Source of the DNA: Gammaproteobacteria bacterium
Lineage (GTDB): Bacteria > Pseudomonadota > Gammaproteobacteria > SZUA-152
Reading direction: 5' to 3'
NCBI GenBank assembly: GCA_022340845.1
Contig: JAJDNG010000188.1
Span: forward strand, 1-37,612
Length of the DNA stretch: 37,612 bases
Shown piece after piece: positions 1-9,398 of the stretch. The position numbers and the translations under genes were made by a program. The notes under the pieces are model-generated. The model was not told the DNA's origin, did no database searches, and saw only the letters and a list, made by a program, of their open reading frames with translations. Every line of letters starts with the position of its first letter. Position 1 is the stretch's first letter.

Positions 1-2947
1 CGTTAATGCTAGGCCCTTCCAGGATGAGCGGAAACTGGGTATCCGGTAACGCCAACGTCGTAAACGTGACGACATCGCTGTTAACTGCTCCATTGTGGTT
101 ATAGTCATCCGAAAACACCCGTAACGAATACGTAGTTTGTGGTACCAGCTCATTGAGCTGCATAGTGTGAGTGCGATGATATACTGGATCGTTGGCCTCC
201 TGGCCCAACAGATCACCTGTACCATAGACTGTGCGGCCCAGGGTCGCTTCATCGGTTTGCCATTGCACCACAGCGCTGATATCCGTTATTTGCGTGACGT
301 ACGGGCCAGCCACGATCACTGGTGGTTTTGTGTCCGGCAGGCTGAGGATTATATCCTGTAAGCTGTCACGCTCGAGCGAAAAATTATCGATGGTAGCGGT
401 GGTAAATCCACTGGCCTTCGGCGGTATGATTTGTTGAGAGTAATTTGCATAAGGAAACAACGCGATGCGGTATTCACCTTGCGCATCAGTCTTAAACTTA
501 TCACCATAAGCGAAAACAGAAAATGTGGTACCGGCATGTTTCCAGCGTTCGTTAATGAACAGTTGCACATTGGCAACCGGCACACCGTTACTGTCTAACG
601 CTTTGCCGGATAGATTGACCAACGGCAACTGAAGATCCAGTGTTGAATCGTTCTGCAATGCATAGTTGCTCACAATTGGCGCCATATAAAACTGATTCGG
701 CAATGGTAGGCTAGAAGGAGAATCCGAATCAGTGATAGTAATGTCGTAATTACCTTCGCGTAGCACCGCACGATAATACCCTTTTTGATCAGTGCTCGCA
801 CGATTTATGGTGCGCCTTGACTCGCGGCTGACAAATTCAAGATTGACGCCGCTTACAAGGTTGCCGCGATCATCTTTTACCACTCCCTCCAAGGCCAATG
901 CCGGGGAAAAGACTAAGTCATGAACACCGTTTACACTTGCATCGATGCCATTTATTAACTCTGTTAGCAATACGGCATCTTCAGGTGGCGTCAATTGAAT
1001 TTGGTAGTCATCATGCGATAAAACCATAACGGTGTAATAACCGTCGGCATCCGAAGTCACAAACCCCCCGCTGTTGTTAACGCTATAGAGTACGCCATCG
1101 GTATCATACCATGCGTTTTTCACTTCCAATTGCACAGCGGCCACGGCAGTACCCGCCGAATCAAAAATCCGGCCAGTGATTTTCACCAGCGGTAATTCAA
1201 TATTGTGTTCATGGATTCCGTTGATGATGAGATCTTTTAATACGGGCTGTATGCCCCAAATCTGGGGCATGGGCTGTGTGGAATCTTTTGCATATCCTTG
1301 GGCGTTGATTTTGTACACCCCGGGGGCCAAATGGAATTCGTAACGCCCATCCACGAGCGTCATTACCGAAGCAATTTTCAAATTGGTGGTTTGATCTATA
1401 GCCGTTAGCATCACGCCATCCACCGGTTGGCCACCCGGCGTGGTAACTATCCCAGTTAACCTACTTGCACCGCTTAAAGAAAAATTGCGTACTGTATCTT
1501 GCGATAGTGCCAAGCCCGTGTATTGGGTGGTAGCATATTGCCGGCTGTCCTGGGGTATCAAGTTCAGTGAATAGTCAGTATAGATAAAAGTATAAAAGTT
1601 AAATTGCCCCTGTGAATTGGACAACACATGGTTTTGGTCGATGCTGATGGCGTAGGCCACATCGCCGGCATTCCATCTTTGGTTTATCTCCGCAGCAACA
1701 TTGGGCTGAGGTTCATCGTTCTCGTTGGTTATGACTCCCGATAGCTGGACCACCGGTAACACCAAATCAAATCTGCGATCGCTTGCAAGCGGGATCTGAT
1801 CCGCCAACGGGGAAATACTCCAGCGTCGGGGTAAGCGAATATTGGAATACTGACCGTATCCGTTGGCGCCTATTTTATATAGCCCCGGTCTTAGTGGAAA
1901 AATATATTCGCCGTCTTCGGAGGTGGTGTAGCGACCGACAAAATGTTGAGTCTCAATATTAAAAACCATAAGCTCAACCTGACTCACCGGTATGTTACTC
2001 GGCGTCAATACTTTGCCAGACAAATAAATAGCGTCGTTTAATACGAAATCAATCTCGGTGTCGCCCTCTACCGGATTGTTCTCGACTACCGTATTAGCAA
2101 AACCGCTATCTACAGGTGGATACAATGAAACGTCGTATTGAGCACGATCGAATACCGTCAGTGAATATTGGCCGTTGTTATCGGTTTTTAGCGAATTATT
2201 GGAATATTGTACCAAGTAGTTGCTACCTGCATCCTGCCAACTTTCCCTGATGGAAAGCGTCACATCCGGCACACCACTACCATTCACCGAATTTACTCTA
2301 CCGGTTAACCGTACATCTGGCAGATTGAGATTCATGATCTGATCTTCGTGCAGTACTAAACTATTGACCAGCGGATCTATCTTCCAATAATCCGGTAACG
2401 CTATGTTGGAATTCCTGCCATAGCCGAATGCCACAATGTTATAAGTGCCCTCTGCTACCGGAAAAGAATATGCGCCGCTTTCATCCGTTGTTAAATAACC
2501 GGCGTTTTCACCCGATTGTTGATTATAGACGGCGAGTTCCACTCCGCTGAGGGGAGTACCGTCTGCAGCACTGACTACGCCACTGAGTACAATCTCAGGA
2601 CGCAGTAAAACAAAGTGAAATACAACGTCTTGCTCGGCGATTACGATATCATCGATCAATGTGTCACTGAGGCCAAGCTCAAAGGGGGGTGTAATAACCA
2701 AATCGTATGTGCCATCAGGTAGATCCACCGCATAGCTTCCGGCCTCATTGGTGTTGACAGACTGCAACGCATTACGATTATTATCATATACAGTCAATTC
2801 GGTCCCAGGCAGAGGATCCCCGCCCAGATATACGGTACCGGTCAATTGATGGGCGTTAACCGCCAATGGAGTCAGCGCAAGCAAAACAACAATGAAAAAC
2901 CAGTGGGCCATGTTGAAAGGTTTTTTTGCTACTGCGTGGCTTAACAT
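1..2947 (-). CDS. Secreted multi-domain protein with alternating carboxypeptidase-regulatory-like modules and an FN3-type domain (3' end outside window)
   Basis: The frame is open from the ATG at 2947 to the window edge, giving 982 residues with no stop. AGGAAA lies just upstream of the ATG as a ribosome site. A signal peptide is visible: Lys-containing N-terminus, hydrophobic stretch at residues 14-30 and a cleavage-like AVNA at 29-32. After one leading module (33-121) come eight Ig-like modules of 92-96 residues (122-872). Each starts with L/I-S/T/E-G-x-V/I and holds a T-D-x-x-G-x-Y-type core, as in carboxypeptidase regulatory-like (transthyretin-like) domains. They alternate between two subtypes. 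Residues 873-965 resemble a fibronectin III domain (VVQWQTDEATLGRTVYG, then TTYSLRVFSDD), and a second may start at the edge. No catalytic motif is visible in this part. An extracellular adhesive or polysaccharide-binding role is inference. A C-terminal enzyme or anchor could lie beyond the window. Confidence 0.85.
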   Translation of the reverse strand, partial: MLSHAVAKKPFNMAHWFFIVVLLALTPLAVNAHQLTGTVYLGGDPLPGTELTVYDNNRNALQSVNTNEAGSYAVDLPDGTYDLVITPPFELGLSDTLIDDIVIAEQDVVFHFVLLRPEIVLSGVVSAADGTPLSGVELAVYNQQSGENAGYLTTDESGAYSFPVAEGTYNIVAFGYGRNSNIALPDYWKIDPLVNSLVLHEDQIMNLNLPDVRLTGRVNSVNGSGVPDVTLSIRESWQDAGSNYLVQYSNNSLKTDNNGQYSLTVFDRAQYDVSLYPPVDSGFANTVVENNPVEGDTEIDFVLNDAIYLSGKVLTPSNIPVSQVELMVFNIETQHFVGRYTTSEDGEYIFPLRPGLYKIGANGYGQYSNIRLPRRWSISPLADQIPLASDRRFDLVLPVVQLSGVITNENDEPQPNVAAEINQRWNAGDVAYAISIDQNHVLSNSQGQFNFYTFIYTDYSLNLIPQDSRQYATTQYTGLALSQDTVRNFSLSGASRLTGIVTTPGGQPVDGVMLTAIDQTTNLKIASVMTLVDGRYEFHLAPGVYKINAQGYAKDSTQPMPQIWGIQPVLKDLIINGIHEHNIELPLVKITGRIFDSAGTAVAAVQLEVKNAWYDTDGVLYSVNNSGGFVTSDADGYYTVMVLSHDDYQIQLTPPEDAVLLTELINGIDASVNGVHDLVFSPALALEGVVKDDRGNLVSGVNLEFVSRESRRTINRASTDQKGYYRAVLREGNYDITITDSDSPSSLPLPNQFYMAPIVSNYALQNDSTLDLQLPLVNLSGKALDSNGVPVANVQLFINERWKHAGTTFSVFAYGDKFKTDAQGEYRIALFPYANYSQQIIPPKASGFTTATIDNFSLERDSLQDIILSLPDTKPPVIVAGPYVTQITDISAVVQWQTDEATLGRTVYGTGDLLGQEANDPVYHRTHTMQLNELVPQTTYSLRVFSDDYNHNGAVNSDVVTFTTLALPDTQFPLILEGPSIN

Positions 2948-3084
2948 GTTGGTTTCCTGTGACTATTTATTATTGCTTGTGCTGATCGATAAAACTTCGA
3001 GTGAAACTACTCACTTAACTATCGACAACTGTGTCACAAAGGTTAATTGAACCAGGCCACAGGTGTGAAAAAACTGTGAGCCAG

Positions 3085-3099
3085 TTCTCAAAATGAGAA
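3085..3099. promoter_or_regulatory. Perfect short inverted repeat upstream of the secreted modular protein
   Basis: TTCTCA-AAA-TGAGAA is a perfect 6-bp inverted repeat with a 3-base centre, about 140 bases before the start of the modular protein gene. Its size suits a dimeric repressor or activator site, but it could be chance. A weaker AGTGA-N6-TCACT repeat lies closer to the gene, around 2999-3014. No strong promoter hexamers were recognised. Confidence 0.25.
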
Positions 3100-3200
3100 A
3101 GCGGAAATGGCGAGGTTTTTACTTAGTGGGCGAACATCAAAAAAGGAAAGCCATCATTTCAACGGCGTATTAAAAATTAAAGAGATAAGAAGATTTAAGG

Positions 3201-3698
3201 CTATTCGTAGCGAATACTAACCAGATAATATTCTTTTTTCCCCTGAGGGGTTTCGACAATGACATCGCTGTCCAGGCTTTTACCCAACAGTGCTTTGGCC
3301 AGGGGTGAATCCATACTGATGAGATTGTTTTGGTAATCGAATTCATCGGGCCCGACGATTCGGTAGGTCAGCTCTTCGCCTTTTTCGTCTTCCAAGGTAA
3401 CCCAGGCGCCGAAAAACACTTTGTTTTGATCGCTCGGTTTTCCACTGACAATTTTCATGTTTTCCAGGCGCTTGCGTAAAAATCGCACTCTGGAATCTAT
3501 TTCACGTAATTGTTTTTTACGATAAATGTATTCGGCATTTTCTGAGCGGTCGCCTTCCGCCGCGGCGGCCGTCAGTGCCTTAGTAACCTCAGGACGTTTT
3601 TCCCGCCATAAATGGTTCAGTTCCTGTTCCAGGCGCTGATGTCCCTGGGGAGTGATGTATTTCGATCCTTGAGGCTGGGGTGGTCTATACCTGCCCAT
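3201..3698 (-). CDS. greB: Transcript cleavage factor GreB
   Basis: A 165-residue protein matching GreB over its whole length. GreB binds the RNA polymerase secondary channel and stimulates cleavage of backtracked RNA. The N-terminal coiled coil carries the acidic tip motif GDRSENAEY, with the two Mg-coordinating acidic residues at D50 and E53. The C-terminal FKBP-like domain follows, with KVFFGAWV and the ISMDSPLAKALLGK segment. A longer frame extends upstream to 3806, but that extension is unlike the family and would run into the preceding gene, so the start MGRYRPP at 3698 is preferred. About nine residues precede the region aligning with the E. coli start. It is the last gene of the minus-strand run that begins with moxR, 77 bases after the small membrane protein, so it may be read through or have its own promoter. 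Confidence 0.95.
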   Translation of the reverse strand: MGRYRPPQPQGSKYITPQGHQRLEQELNHLWREKRPEVTKALTAAAAEGDRSENAEYIYRKKQLREIDSRVRFLRKRLENMKIVSGKPSDQNKVFFGAWVTLEDEKGEELTYRIVGPDEFDYQNNLISMDSPLAKALLGKSLDSDVIVETPQGKKEYYLVSIRYE

Positions 3699-3775
3699 GC
3701 TGGCACTCTTTAATATGTATTTGTATTTGAATTTGTATTGAAGATTGGTGTCGGCGTTAGTTTTATGCGCGAACG

Positions 3776-4027
3776 CTAGGAGCCGGTTTTTTCCTGATCC
3801 GCCCAATAATGTTCACTCATCTTACAATCCAACCACACCATAGCGCACACCAACACTATGGACAAAAGAATGATGATCTGGGTGGTTTGCAAATCACGCA
3901 CGTTAAAATAGACAAACGCGGAACAGCCAGCCAACGCCGCCATCACTGTGAGCTTTATAGGTACTATCCACTTTCGCGGTAATGCGGGTCTTTTATTATT
4001 TGCAGCGGGATCTGAGTTTTTGTTCAT
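3776..4027 (-). CDS. Small two-helix membrane protein, unknown function
   Basis: An 83-residue protein with a polar, Asn/Lys-rich N-terminus, two hydrophobic segments (about residues 20-42 and 48-66) and a polar C-terminus ending DQEKTGS. GAAAGA shortly before the ATG can serve as a weak ribosome site. It lies 30 bases after batD and before greB on the same strand, so it is probably co-transcribed with the Bat operon; a TATAAT-like string also sits in the short gap before it. I do not recognise the family. The position suggests a minor membrane component, but no function can be assigned. Confidence 0.6.
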   Translation of the reverse strand: MNKNSDPAANNKRPALPRKWIVPIKLTVMAALAGCSAFVYFNVRDLQTTQIIILLSIVLVCAMVWLDCKMSEHYWADQEKTGS

Positions 4028-4057
4028 GAAATCTTTCGTTATATTATAGTTTTATTA

Positions 4058-5839
4058 TTATACGGTGGTTCTGTATAAAGGCAATAAATCACCGGACATG
4101 GCTTGTGGCGCTTCAGGCTGCTTTTCAAAACGATTAAACGCTTGCCACAGATGGGTGCTGTCCCAGGGTGCGCTTTTGTCGCTGTATAAATGGGTATTCA
4201 GGATTAATAGTTGTGCACCCAGAGTACCACCGGTAATCCGGCTCAGCTCGTTGAGATTGCCCGGTGATTGCTCCGGCCACAGGCGTTTACCCCAACCCAA
4301 CAAGGCATTTTTCGCTGCTTGGGCATCGTGTTGATCGCAAGCCTCCTTTAGCTGCTTGGCGAATTTTTTTTCGTCAAATGGTAACAAAGGCAGGGATTTC
4401 AAGGTGCTTTCAGTTGTTTTAGACGAACGCCGGCCAAACCACCACCACGCCAAACCAGTGATCAGCCAGCCGCCAATGGCCACAAAACTCACCCATTTCC
4501 AAAAATCGGGAACCGCGCCAGCGTGTGGCTCGGTGGGCACATCCGGCTTGGGATCAGCTTGGCCTGGGGGTTGTTGTTGCTGATTTTGCGTGGTTCCAGC
4601 AGTAGCGATCGTCGGTGGCGCTTCGGGTACAGTGGTTTTGCCGGCATCTTGCTGCGCGGTTTGAGTACCTGGATTTACCGTTATTTCTTTTTTAGGCAAG
4701 CGAAGATATTCCAACCGGTCTTCTTCGGTGTTCCACCAGGGAATCTCTATCGCGGGAATAATGTAATTTCCAGTTTTAGTGGGAATGAGTGCAATTTTTT
4801 CCTGACGCATGCCCACCACTCCGGTGTCGGACTTCTCATCTTCTTTTTCGGGTTGATCCAAATATTGTTTCATGTCTTTCATTTGGCCCATGTTGACTTC
4901 CGGCAATTGAGCCGCAGACAATCCTTCTGCCACTAATGTGATGGTCCGTGTTACCGGCTCACCAACATTAAACACCGGTGGTTCCTGGTGCCATTCTTCC
5001 TTGATTTGCATCCGCCTGGCGGGCAGCCACACATTATTCTGCACGGTTTGCACCATAGGCTTTGGTTTGACTTCAATGTTTATTGGATCAGACTGTAGTA
5101 CTTTGGTGCGCAACGCGCGGCGATCATCAACGTATTGGGCCTCCAGTTCCGCGGGGCTAATGGTCAGCGTACCGCTTTTTTGCGGGAATATTATGTAGCG
5201 TTTTTCGAATACTTTATACCGGCGGCCGTTGATGCGTTTGTTGAACGTTTTATCCTCACCGACTTTTTCCACAATGGCATCGGTGTCATTGAGGGTTAGA
5301 TCCGATAAGCTGGCGTTCAGAAGATTAACTGCCTGGTAAATTCGTACCGTATAAACGAGTTGTGCCTGAACATAAACTGAGCCCTTATCCACTTCCGCTT
5401 CCAGGTAGAGTATGCTTTTTCCTTTATCGGCTGGCTGAGGTTTGGCCGAATTGACAGTAACCATCAAGCGTGAGCTTTGATCATCGCCAAAAGCAATGCT
5501 TGGGATCCACAATTTACCGGTCCGCTTGGGCATAACATACAAAGACCATTGCGTTTGACGACTCATTCTGCCGTTAATAATTTGTATATTACTGCTTTGA
5601 TTGCGGCTTATGATTTTAAAATTTTCCTCCAAGGGCCTGAAATCCGGTTGGCCGTCCACCGCTTCATTGGCGGTAAAATTAACGGTGAAGGACTCGTTGA
5701 CTTCCACCGGGTTTCTGTCGACATCCACTTTTATGGTTGCCGCGAATGCCTCAGCGCTCACGAGAGTGAATATCAGCAACAATATTATCTTTAATCCGCT
5801 CTGGCCGACACGGTTATTTAGATAGTTTTGCTTTACCAT
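4058..5839 (-). CDS. batD: BatD-family envelope protein
   Basis: A 593-residue protein of the BatD ('oxygen tolerance') family. It has an N-terminal signal peptide (hydrophobic stretch around residues 16-31, AEAFAA cleavage region). A large periplasmic beta-rich part follows, starting TIKVDVDRNPVEVNESFTV. A proline/glutamine-rich linker covers about residues 405-440. A single membrane helix is near 447-468 (VSFVAIGGWLITGLAWWWFG), then a cytoplasmic tail. The ATG overlaps the batB stop in the sequence ATGGTAA, which suggests translational coupling. In known Bat loci BatD accompanies BatA and BatB at the inner membrane. Its biochemical role is not settled, and the aerotolerance label comes from Bacteroides work rather than from this group. 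Confidence 0.9.
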   Translation of the reverse strand: MVKQNYLNNRVGQSGLKIILLLIFTLVSAEAFAATIKVDVDRNPVEVNESFTVNFTANEAVDGQPDFRPLEENFKIISRNQSSNIQIINGRMSRQTQWSLYVMPKRTGKLWIPSIAFGDDQSSRLMVTVNSAKPQPADKGKSILYLEAEVDKGSVYVQAQLVYTVRIYQAVNLLNASLSDLTLNDTDAIVEKVGEDKTFNKRINGRRYKVFEKRYIIFPQKSGTLTISPAELEAQYVDDRRALRTKVLQSDPINIEVKPKPMVQTVQNNVWLPARRMQIKEEWHQEPPVFNVGEPVTRTITLVAEGLSAAQLPEVNMGQMKDMKQYLDQPEKEDEKSDTGVVGMRQEKIALIPTKTGNYIIPAIEIPWWNTEEDRLEYLRLPKKEITVNPGTQTAQQDAGKTTVPEAPPTIATAGTTQNQQQQPPGQADPKPDVPTEPHAGAVPDFWKWVSFVAIGGWLITGLAWWWFGRRSSKTTESTLKSLPLLPFDEKKFAKQLKEACDQHDAQAAKNALLGWGKRLWPEQSPGNLNELSRITGGTLGAQLLILNTHLYSDKSAPWDSTHLWQAFNRFEKQPEAPQAMSGDLLPLYRTTV

Positions 5840-7767
5840 GGCTCATCGTCTGTAGTTTGCTGTTGATTGAGTTGTTGGCTCTGTTGTGATTGATAGAGAA
5901 ATTTTCGACGTAACAAACCGCCAGGATCATCCGGTATGCGGCGCAACCATTGTTCATTGGCTTGCATGGCCTCTAATTCCGCCTGGTCAACATTTTCTGT
6001 CTGTTGCGCCATTCGTTGATCAGCTTTGCCTTCACTGTCCTGTTGCTCCTGGCTTTGTTGCATGGCGCTTTGAGTATCTTGATTTTCGCTCTCTTGTTCG
6101 CGGCTGTTTTCATCCGACATTGCGCTTTGCTGCTGGTTCTCGGATTCATCTGAGGAGGAATCGTCCGACATCCGGTTTTGCGCTGAAGACTGGTTTTTAT
6201 TTTGCTCGGCCTGTTGGGACTGTTGTTGGCCAGACTGATCCTGTTGTTGCGCGTCACCACCTTGTTGCTGCTGTGAACCTTCCTGGTCTTTTTGAGAATT
6301 TTGTGACTGCTGGTTTTGTTGCTGGTTTTGCTGGTTACCTTGCTCCTGTTGGTCCGACTCGCCTTGCTTTGATTGCTGTTGTTTTAACATTTTTTCCAGC
6401 AATTCTTTATTATAGCGCGCGTCTTCGTGTTCGGGCGCCTGTTTTAAGACCGTGTCGTACGCCTTTATAGCTTCTTGTATCCGTCCCAACCGTGCCAGGG
6501 CATTGCCTTTGTTATACATATCCTCAGGAGCATCGCTGGCGTCCAGCAATTCCAGGGTTTTCTCGTATTCTTTTGCTTTGTAATAAGCGGCCGCTTGCCA
6601 CTTTTTATTGCGAAACTGGTGCGCCGCCTGTTGAGGTTGCCCTTGCTCAAAAGCCGATTGGGCTTGTTGGTTTTGGTTTTTCCACAAATCATCCCAGCTC
6701 AGGGCATGACTGGTTTGAGGGATGGGCAATACCACGCAAAACACCATCGCGCCAAGCCAGCCTCTGCGAAAAGCCAATGCGACAAACGGCGCAATCAACA
6801 ACAACAACCAGGGTCCTTCTTCACGCCAGGTGTCGGCTTTAAGGTTTACCTGCTCGGTTTTCATTTCCGCGTTTTCTTTTATCGGAGAAAACTCAAATCC
6901 TCGGGTTAAATAGTTTATATCTTTGTCCGTTGCAGTCAGTAATGTATAACGACCTCCGGTACGATGGGCAAGAGATCGCAGGGACTCCTCCTGGAGTTTT
7001 GGAATCACAATATCGCCGAATCGGTCTTTCAATAAACTGCCATTACTAAGCTGCACCGGCGCACCACCGGCGGTGCCCACCGCTAATACGGACAGACGAT
7101 AGTTTTTCCCAGCCAGGCTATTGGCCAGGGTGTTCTCTGCGTTTGCGCCCAATCCATCCGTGATTAACAAAATATCGCCTTTGGGCATGCCACCTTGTTG
7201 TAATAACTCAACAGCTTGTTTTATGGCCAGAAGTGGTTGGCTGCCCTGGTTTGGCATGAGTTCCGTGCTTAAGCTGGTTACCAGGGATTCAATGGTTTTC
7301 ACATCATCGCTGAGAGGACTCACGACAAATGCTTCCGAGGCGTACACCACCAATGCGGTTTGGCCTTCAGAACGTTTGGCCAAAATGTCCGTAATTTTGT
7401 GTTTCGCCCGGGCAATGCGGCTGGGCTTGATATCGGTGGCGTCCATGGATTGTGACATGTCCAGCACGATTACCAATCCGGATTGCGTGCGAAACACCGG
7501 TTGGGGTAATTTTTCCCAGGCAGGTCCCGCCATAGCGACAATTATTAACATGCCGGTAACGGCGAATACCAACACCGGCCACTTGGTTTTGTGGCCTTCC
7601 TGGCCAGTCAAAATAAACGGTAGCAAGCGGGCATCAATCACCGATTGCCAACTGCGGCTGACCAGTTTCCGGTTAAACAACAAAAAAGCAACAATCAGTA
7701 ACGGAATGAGCGCCCATAACCAATTCGGTCTTAAGAAATGAAAAAACTGTAGGTCCGCTATATCCAT
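5833..7767 (-). CDS. batB: BatB-type VWA protein fused to TPR and a Gln/Ser/Glu-rich tail
   Basis: Inner-membrane VWA protein of about 644 residues. Two N-terminal helices precede a von Willebrand A domain with the MIDAS motif DMSQS (about residues 103-107). A third helix near 320-340 is followed by a TPR-like segment (NKGNALARLGRIQEAIKAYD). A long low-complexity Gln/Ser/Glu/Asp tail covers about 465-605. The protein ends with WLRRIPDDPGGLLRRKF, a conserved terminal motif of BatB/BatC fusions. The ATG at 7767 is chosen. A TTG five codons upstream (7782), only 7 bases after the batA stop, is the alternative. In some bacteria the TPR part is a separate gene (batC), so this is the fused form. 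It probably acts with MoxR and BatA as a membrane assembly or chaperone complex. Confidence 0.9.
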   Translation of the reverse strand: MDIADLQFFHFLRPNWLWALIPLLIVAFLLFNRKLVSRSWQSVIDARLLPFILTGQEGHKTKWPVLVFAVTGMLIIVAMAGPAWEKLPQPVFRTQSGLVIVLDMSQSMDATDIKPSRIARAKHKITDILAKRSEGQTALVVYASEAFVVSPLSDDVKTIESLVTSLSTELMPNQGSQPLLAIKQAVELLQQGGMPKGDILLITDGLGANAENTLANSLAGKNYRLSVLAVGTAGGAPVQLSNGSLLKDRFGDIVIPKLQEESLRSLAHRTGGRYTLLTATDKDINYLTRGFEFSPIKENAEMKTEQVNLKADTWREEGPWLLLLIAPFVALAFRRGWLGAMVFCVVLPIPQTSHALSWDDLWKNQNQQAQSAFEQGQPQQAAHQFRNKKWQAAAYYKAKEYEKTLELLDASDAPEDMYNKGNALARLGRIQEAIKAYDTVLKQAPEHEDARYNKELLEKMLKQQQSKQGESDQQEQGNQQNQQQNQQSQNSQKDQEGSQQQQGGDAQQQDQSGQQQSQQAEQNKNQSSAQNRMSDDSSSDESENQQQSAMSDENSREQESENQDTQSAMQQSQEQQDSEGKADQRMAQQTENVDQAELEAMQANEQWLRRIPDDPGGLLRRKFLYQSQQSQQLNQQQTTDDEPW

Positions 7768-7789
7768 CGTGTGTAAAATCAAAATCCGA

Positions 7790-8851
7790 TTAACGCGCTA
7801 GTCGTTTTAAAACCAATATCGCCGCCAGGGCCAACGCCAATCCCAGAGGCCATATAAACAAGGCACTGGTAGGTCGGAAATTCTGGGTCTCTTTGGTGAC
7901 TGGCTCCAACTCATCCAGCAATTGATAAATTTGCTCCAATTCCTGCGTATCTCTGGCGCGAAAATACTTCCCCCCGGTGGCCTCGGCGATTTTTTTTAAA
8001 GTATCTTCATCCAAATCGGTGGAAGGATTCACCTTACGCATGCCGAAAAACGACCTTACCATCATTTCATCGGCACCTATGCCAATCGTATAGATTTTTA
8101 GACCGAGTTGAGCGGCCAACTGGGCGGCTTTGACCGGTTCCACTTCCCCTGCTGTATTGGCGCCATCGGTTAATAAAATTAAAATTTTATCATTTAGCTT
8201 ATTGTTGTCGTATGCTTTATCTTGTGAACTGTTATTCTTAGAGTCATGTGAAGCGTCGGCTCTATTGGAAACTTCCTGATTGTTTACTTCCCGCAGGCGT
8301 TTCACCGCCAACCCTATGGCATCGCCAATCGCGGTTTCTTTTCCAGCCAGGCCTATCACCGCTTCATACAATAACGTTTTCACCGTTTCCCGGTCGAACG
8401 TCAACGGTGTCTGCAAATACGCTTGCCGACCGAACAACACCAACCCTAACCGGTCGCCTACCCTCCGGTCGATAAAATCCCCTGCTACATACTTGGTTGC
8501 CGTAAGCCTGTCCACAGTACGATCCTTAATAACAAAATCGTTAATTTCCATACTGCCAGACAAATCCACCGCCAGCATTAAATCCCGCCCACTGACAGGC
8601 AACTCTATAGTATCCCCCAACCACTGGGGGCGGGCGGCGGCAACCACAAATAATATCCACGCCACCGACGCCAACCACAGCGTCCATTTGCCCGCCCGGA
8701 TAGCGCTACGGTGAGTGTGGGCCACTTCAAAATCTTGTACAGACGGCACGCGCAATGCCGCCTCTTCGGTGTTGGCTGCGGGCAATAACATCCTCAACAG
8801 CAACGGCAGTGGTAACAAAGCCAGCGCCCATAGCCATTCAAACTGAAACAT
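7790..8851 (-). CDS. batA: BatA-type VWA inner-membrane protein
   Basis: A 353-residue protein with N-terminal membrane helices (about 5-24 and 57-73), the AARPQW motif typical of BatA, a VWA domain and a C-terminal helix (about 329-347). The MIDAS motif DLSGS is at 96-100. The conserved TAIGDAIGLAVKRL segment supplies the second metal-binding loop and LLTDG the third. Between them, about residues 190-220, lies a polar Asn/Ser/Asp/Lys-rich stretch that reads like a linker insertion inside the domain. The ATG lies within the end of the upstream DUF4381 gene (14-base overlap). BatA and BatB are expected to pair at the inner membrane as substrates or partners of the MoxR ATPase. Confidence 0.93.
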   Translation of the reverse strand: MFQFEWLWALALLPLPLLLRMLLPAANTEEAALRVPSVQDFEVAHTHRSAIRAGKWTLWLASVAWILFVVAAARPQWLGDTIELPVSGRDLMLAVDLSGSMEINDFVIKDRTVDRLTATKYVAGDFIDRRVGDRLGLVLFGRQAYLQTPLTFDRETVKTLLYEAVIGLAGKETAIGDAIGLAVKRLREVNNQEVSNRADASHDSKNNSSQDKAYDNNKLNDKILILLTDGANTAGEVEPVKAAQLAAQLGLKIYTIGIGADEMMVRSFFGMRKVNPSTDLDEDTLKKIAEATGGKYFRARDTQELEQIYQLLDELEPVTKETQNFRPTSALFIWPLGLALALAAILVLKRLAR

Positions 8852-9398
8852 GCACCGCCTCTTTGTTAACTTTTTCGCCCGGTGTATCAGATCGTTTCAC
8901 CGGACCCAAGGAGTGAATCCACTCAGCACTTAGTCGATATAACGCCTCCACATTAACATCATTATTTATTAGCTTGTCTTGATACGGAGCACTAATCAAT
9001 ACAGTGCCAACACCATCAGAAAACTTCTGCCCGCTTTTGTTATATTTCAGCGACAATTTACTGTCCAGAAAAACCAACCATTGTTTACCAATCAGCCCAC
9101 CGGCGTTGCTATCGGGAAAATAACTAATGCAAATGCGCCGTAACAACACCGACAGTTCGCGCACGAAACGTCTGGCATCGAATTGCTCTTTATAGACTTG
9201 ATACATTGCATCCAGTTCGGCCATGGCAGTGTTGCGTAATTTGAACAACTGGCGTCGCCTTATGTACCGCACAATCAACACAATGCTCGACACTATGAGT
9301 AATAACAACAGCCACCACCCCAGTGCCGGCGGCCACCAGGATACAGGATCCGGCAGATGTATATCACGAATCGGGAGATTACTTGTGTCAGACTGCAC
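8838..9398 (-). CDS. DUF4381 membrane protein of the MoxR-Bat operon
   Basis: A 186-residue protein with a short N-terminal segment containing the DIHLPDPVSWWPPALGWW motif typical of DUF4381. One membrane helix (about residues 24-45) is followed by an Arg-rich stop (RYIRRRQ) and a soluble helical cytoplasmic part. The start overlaps the stop of the DUF58 gene by 11 bases, and its own end overlaps batA by 14. DUF4381 proteins occur almost exclusively between the DUF58 and BatA genes in proteobacterial MoxR operons. A structural or adaptor role is inferred from that context only. Confidence 0.88.
   Translation of the reverse strand: MQSDTSNLPIRDIHLPDPVSWWPPALGWWLLLLLIVSSIVLIVRYIRRRQLFKLRNTAMAELDAMYQVYKEQFDARRFVRELSVLLRRICISYFPDSNAGGLIGKQWLVFLDSKLSLKYNKSGQKFSDGVGTVLISAPYQDKLINNDVNVEALYRLSAEWIHSLGPVKRSDTPGEKVNKEAVHVSV

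Noticed and set aside
5886-6470. 194-codon plus-strand frame opposite the batB tail
   Set aside because: It arises from the Gln-rich repetitive tail of batB read on the other strand; no motif or ribosome site.
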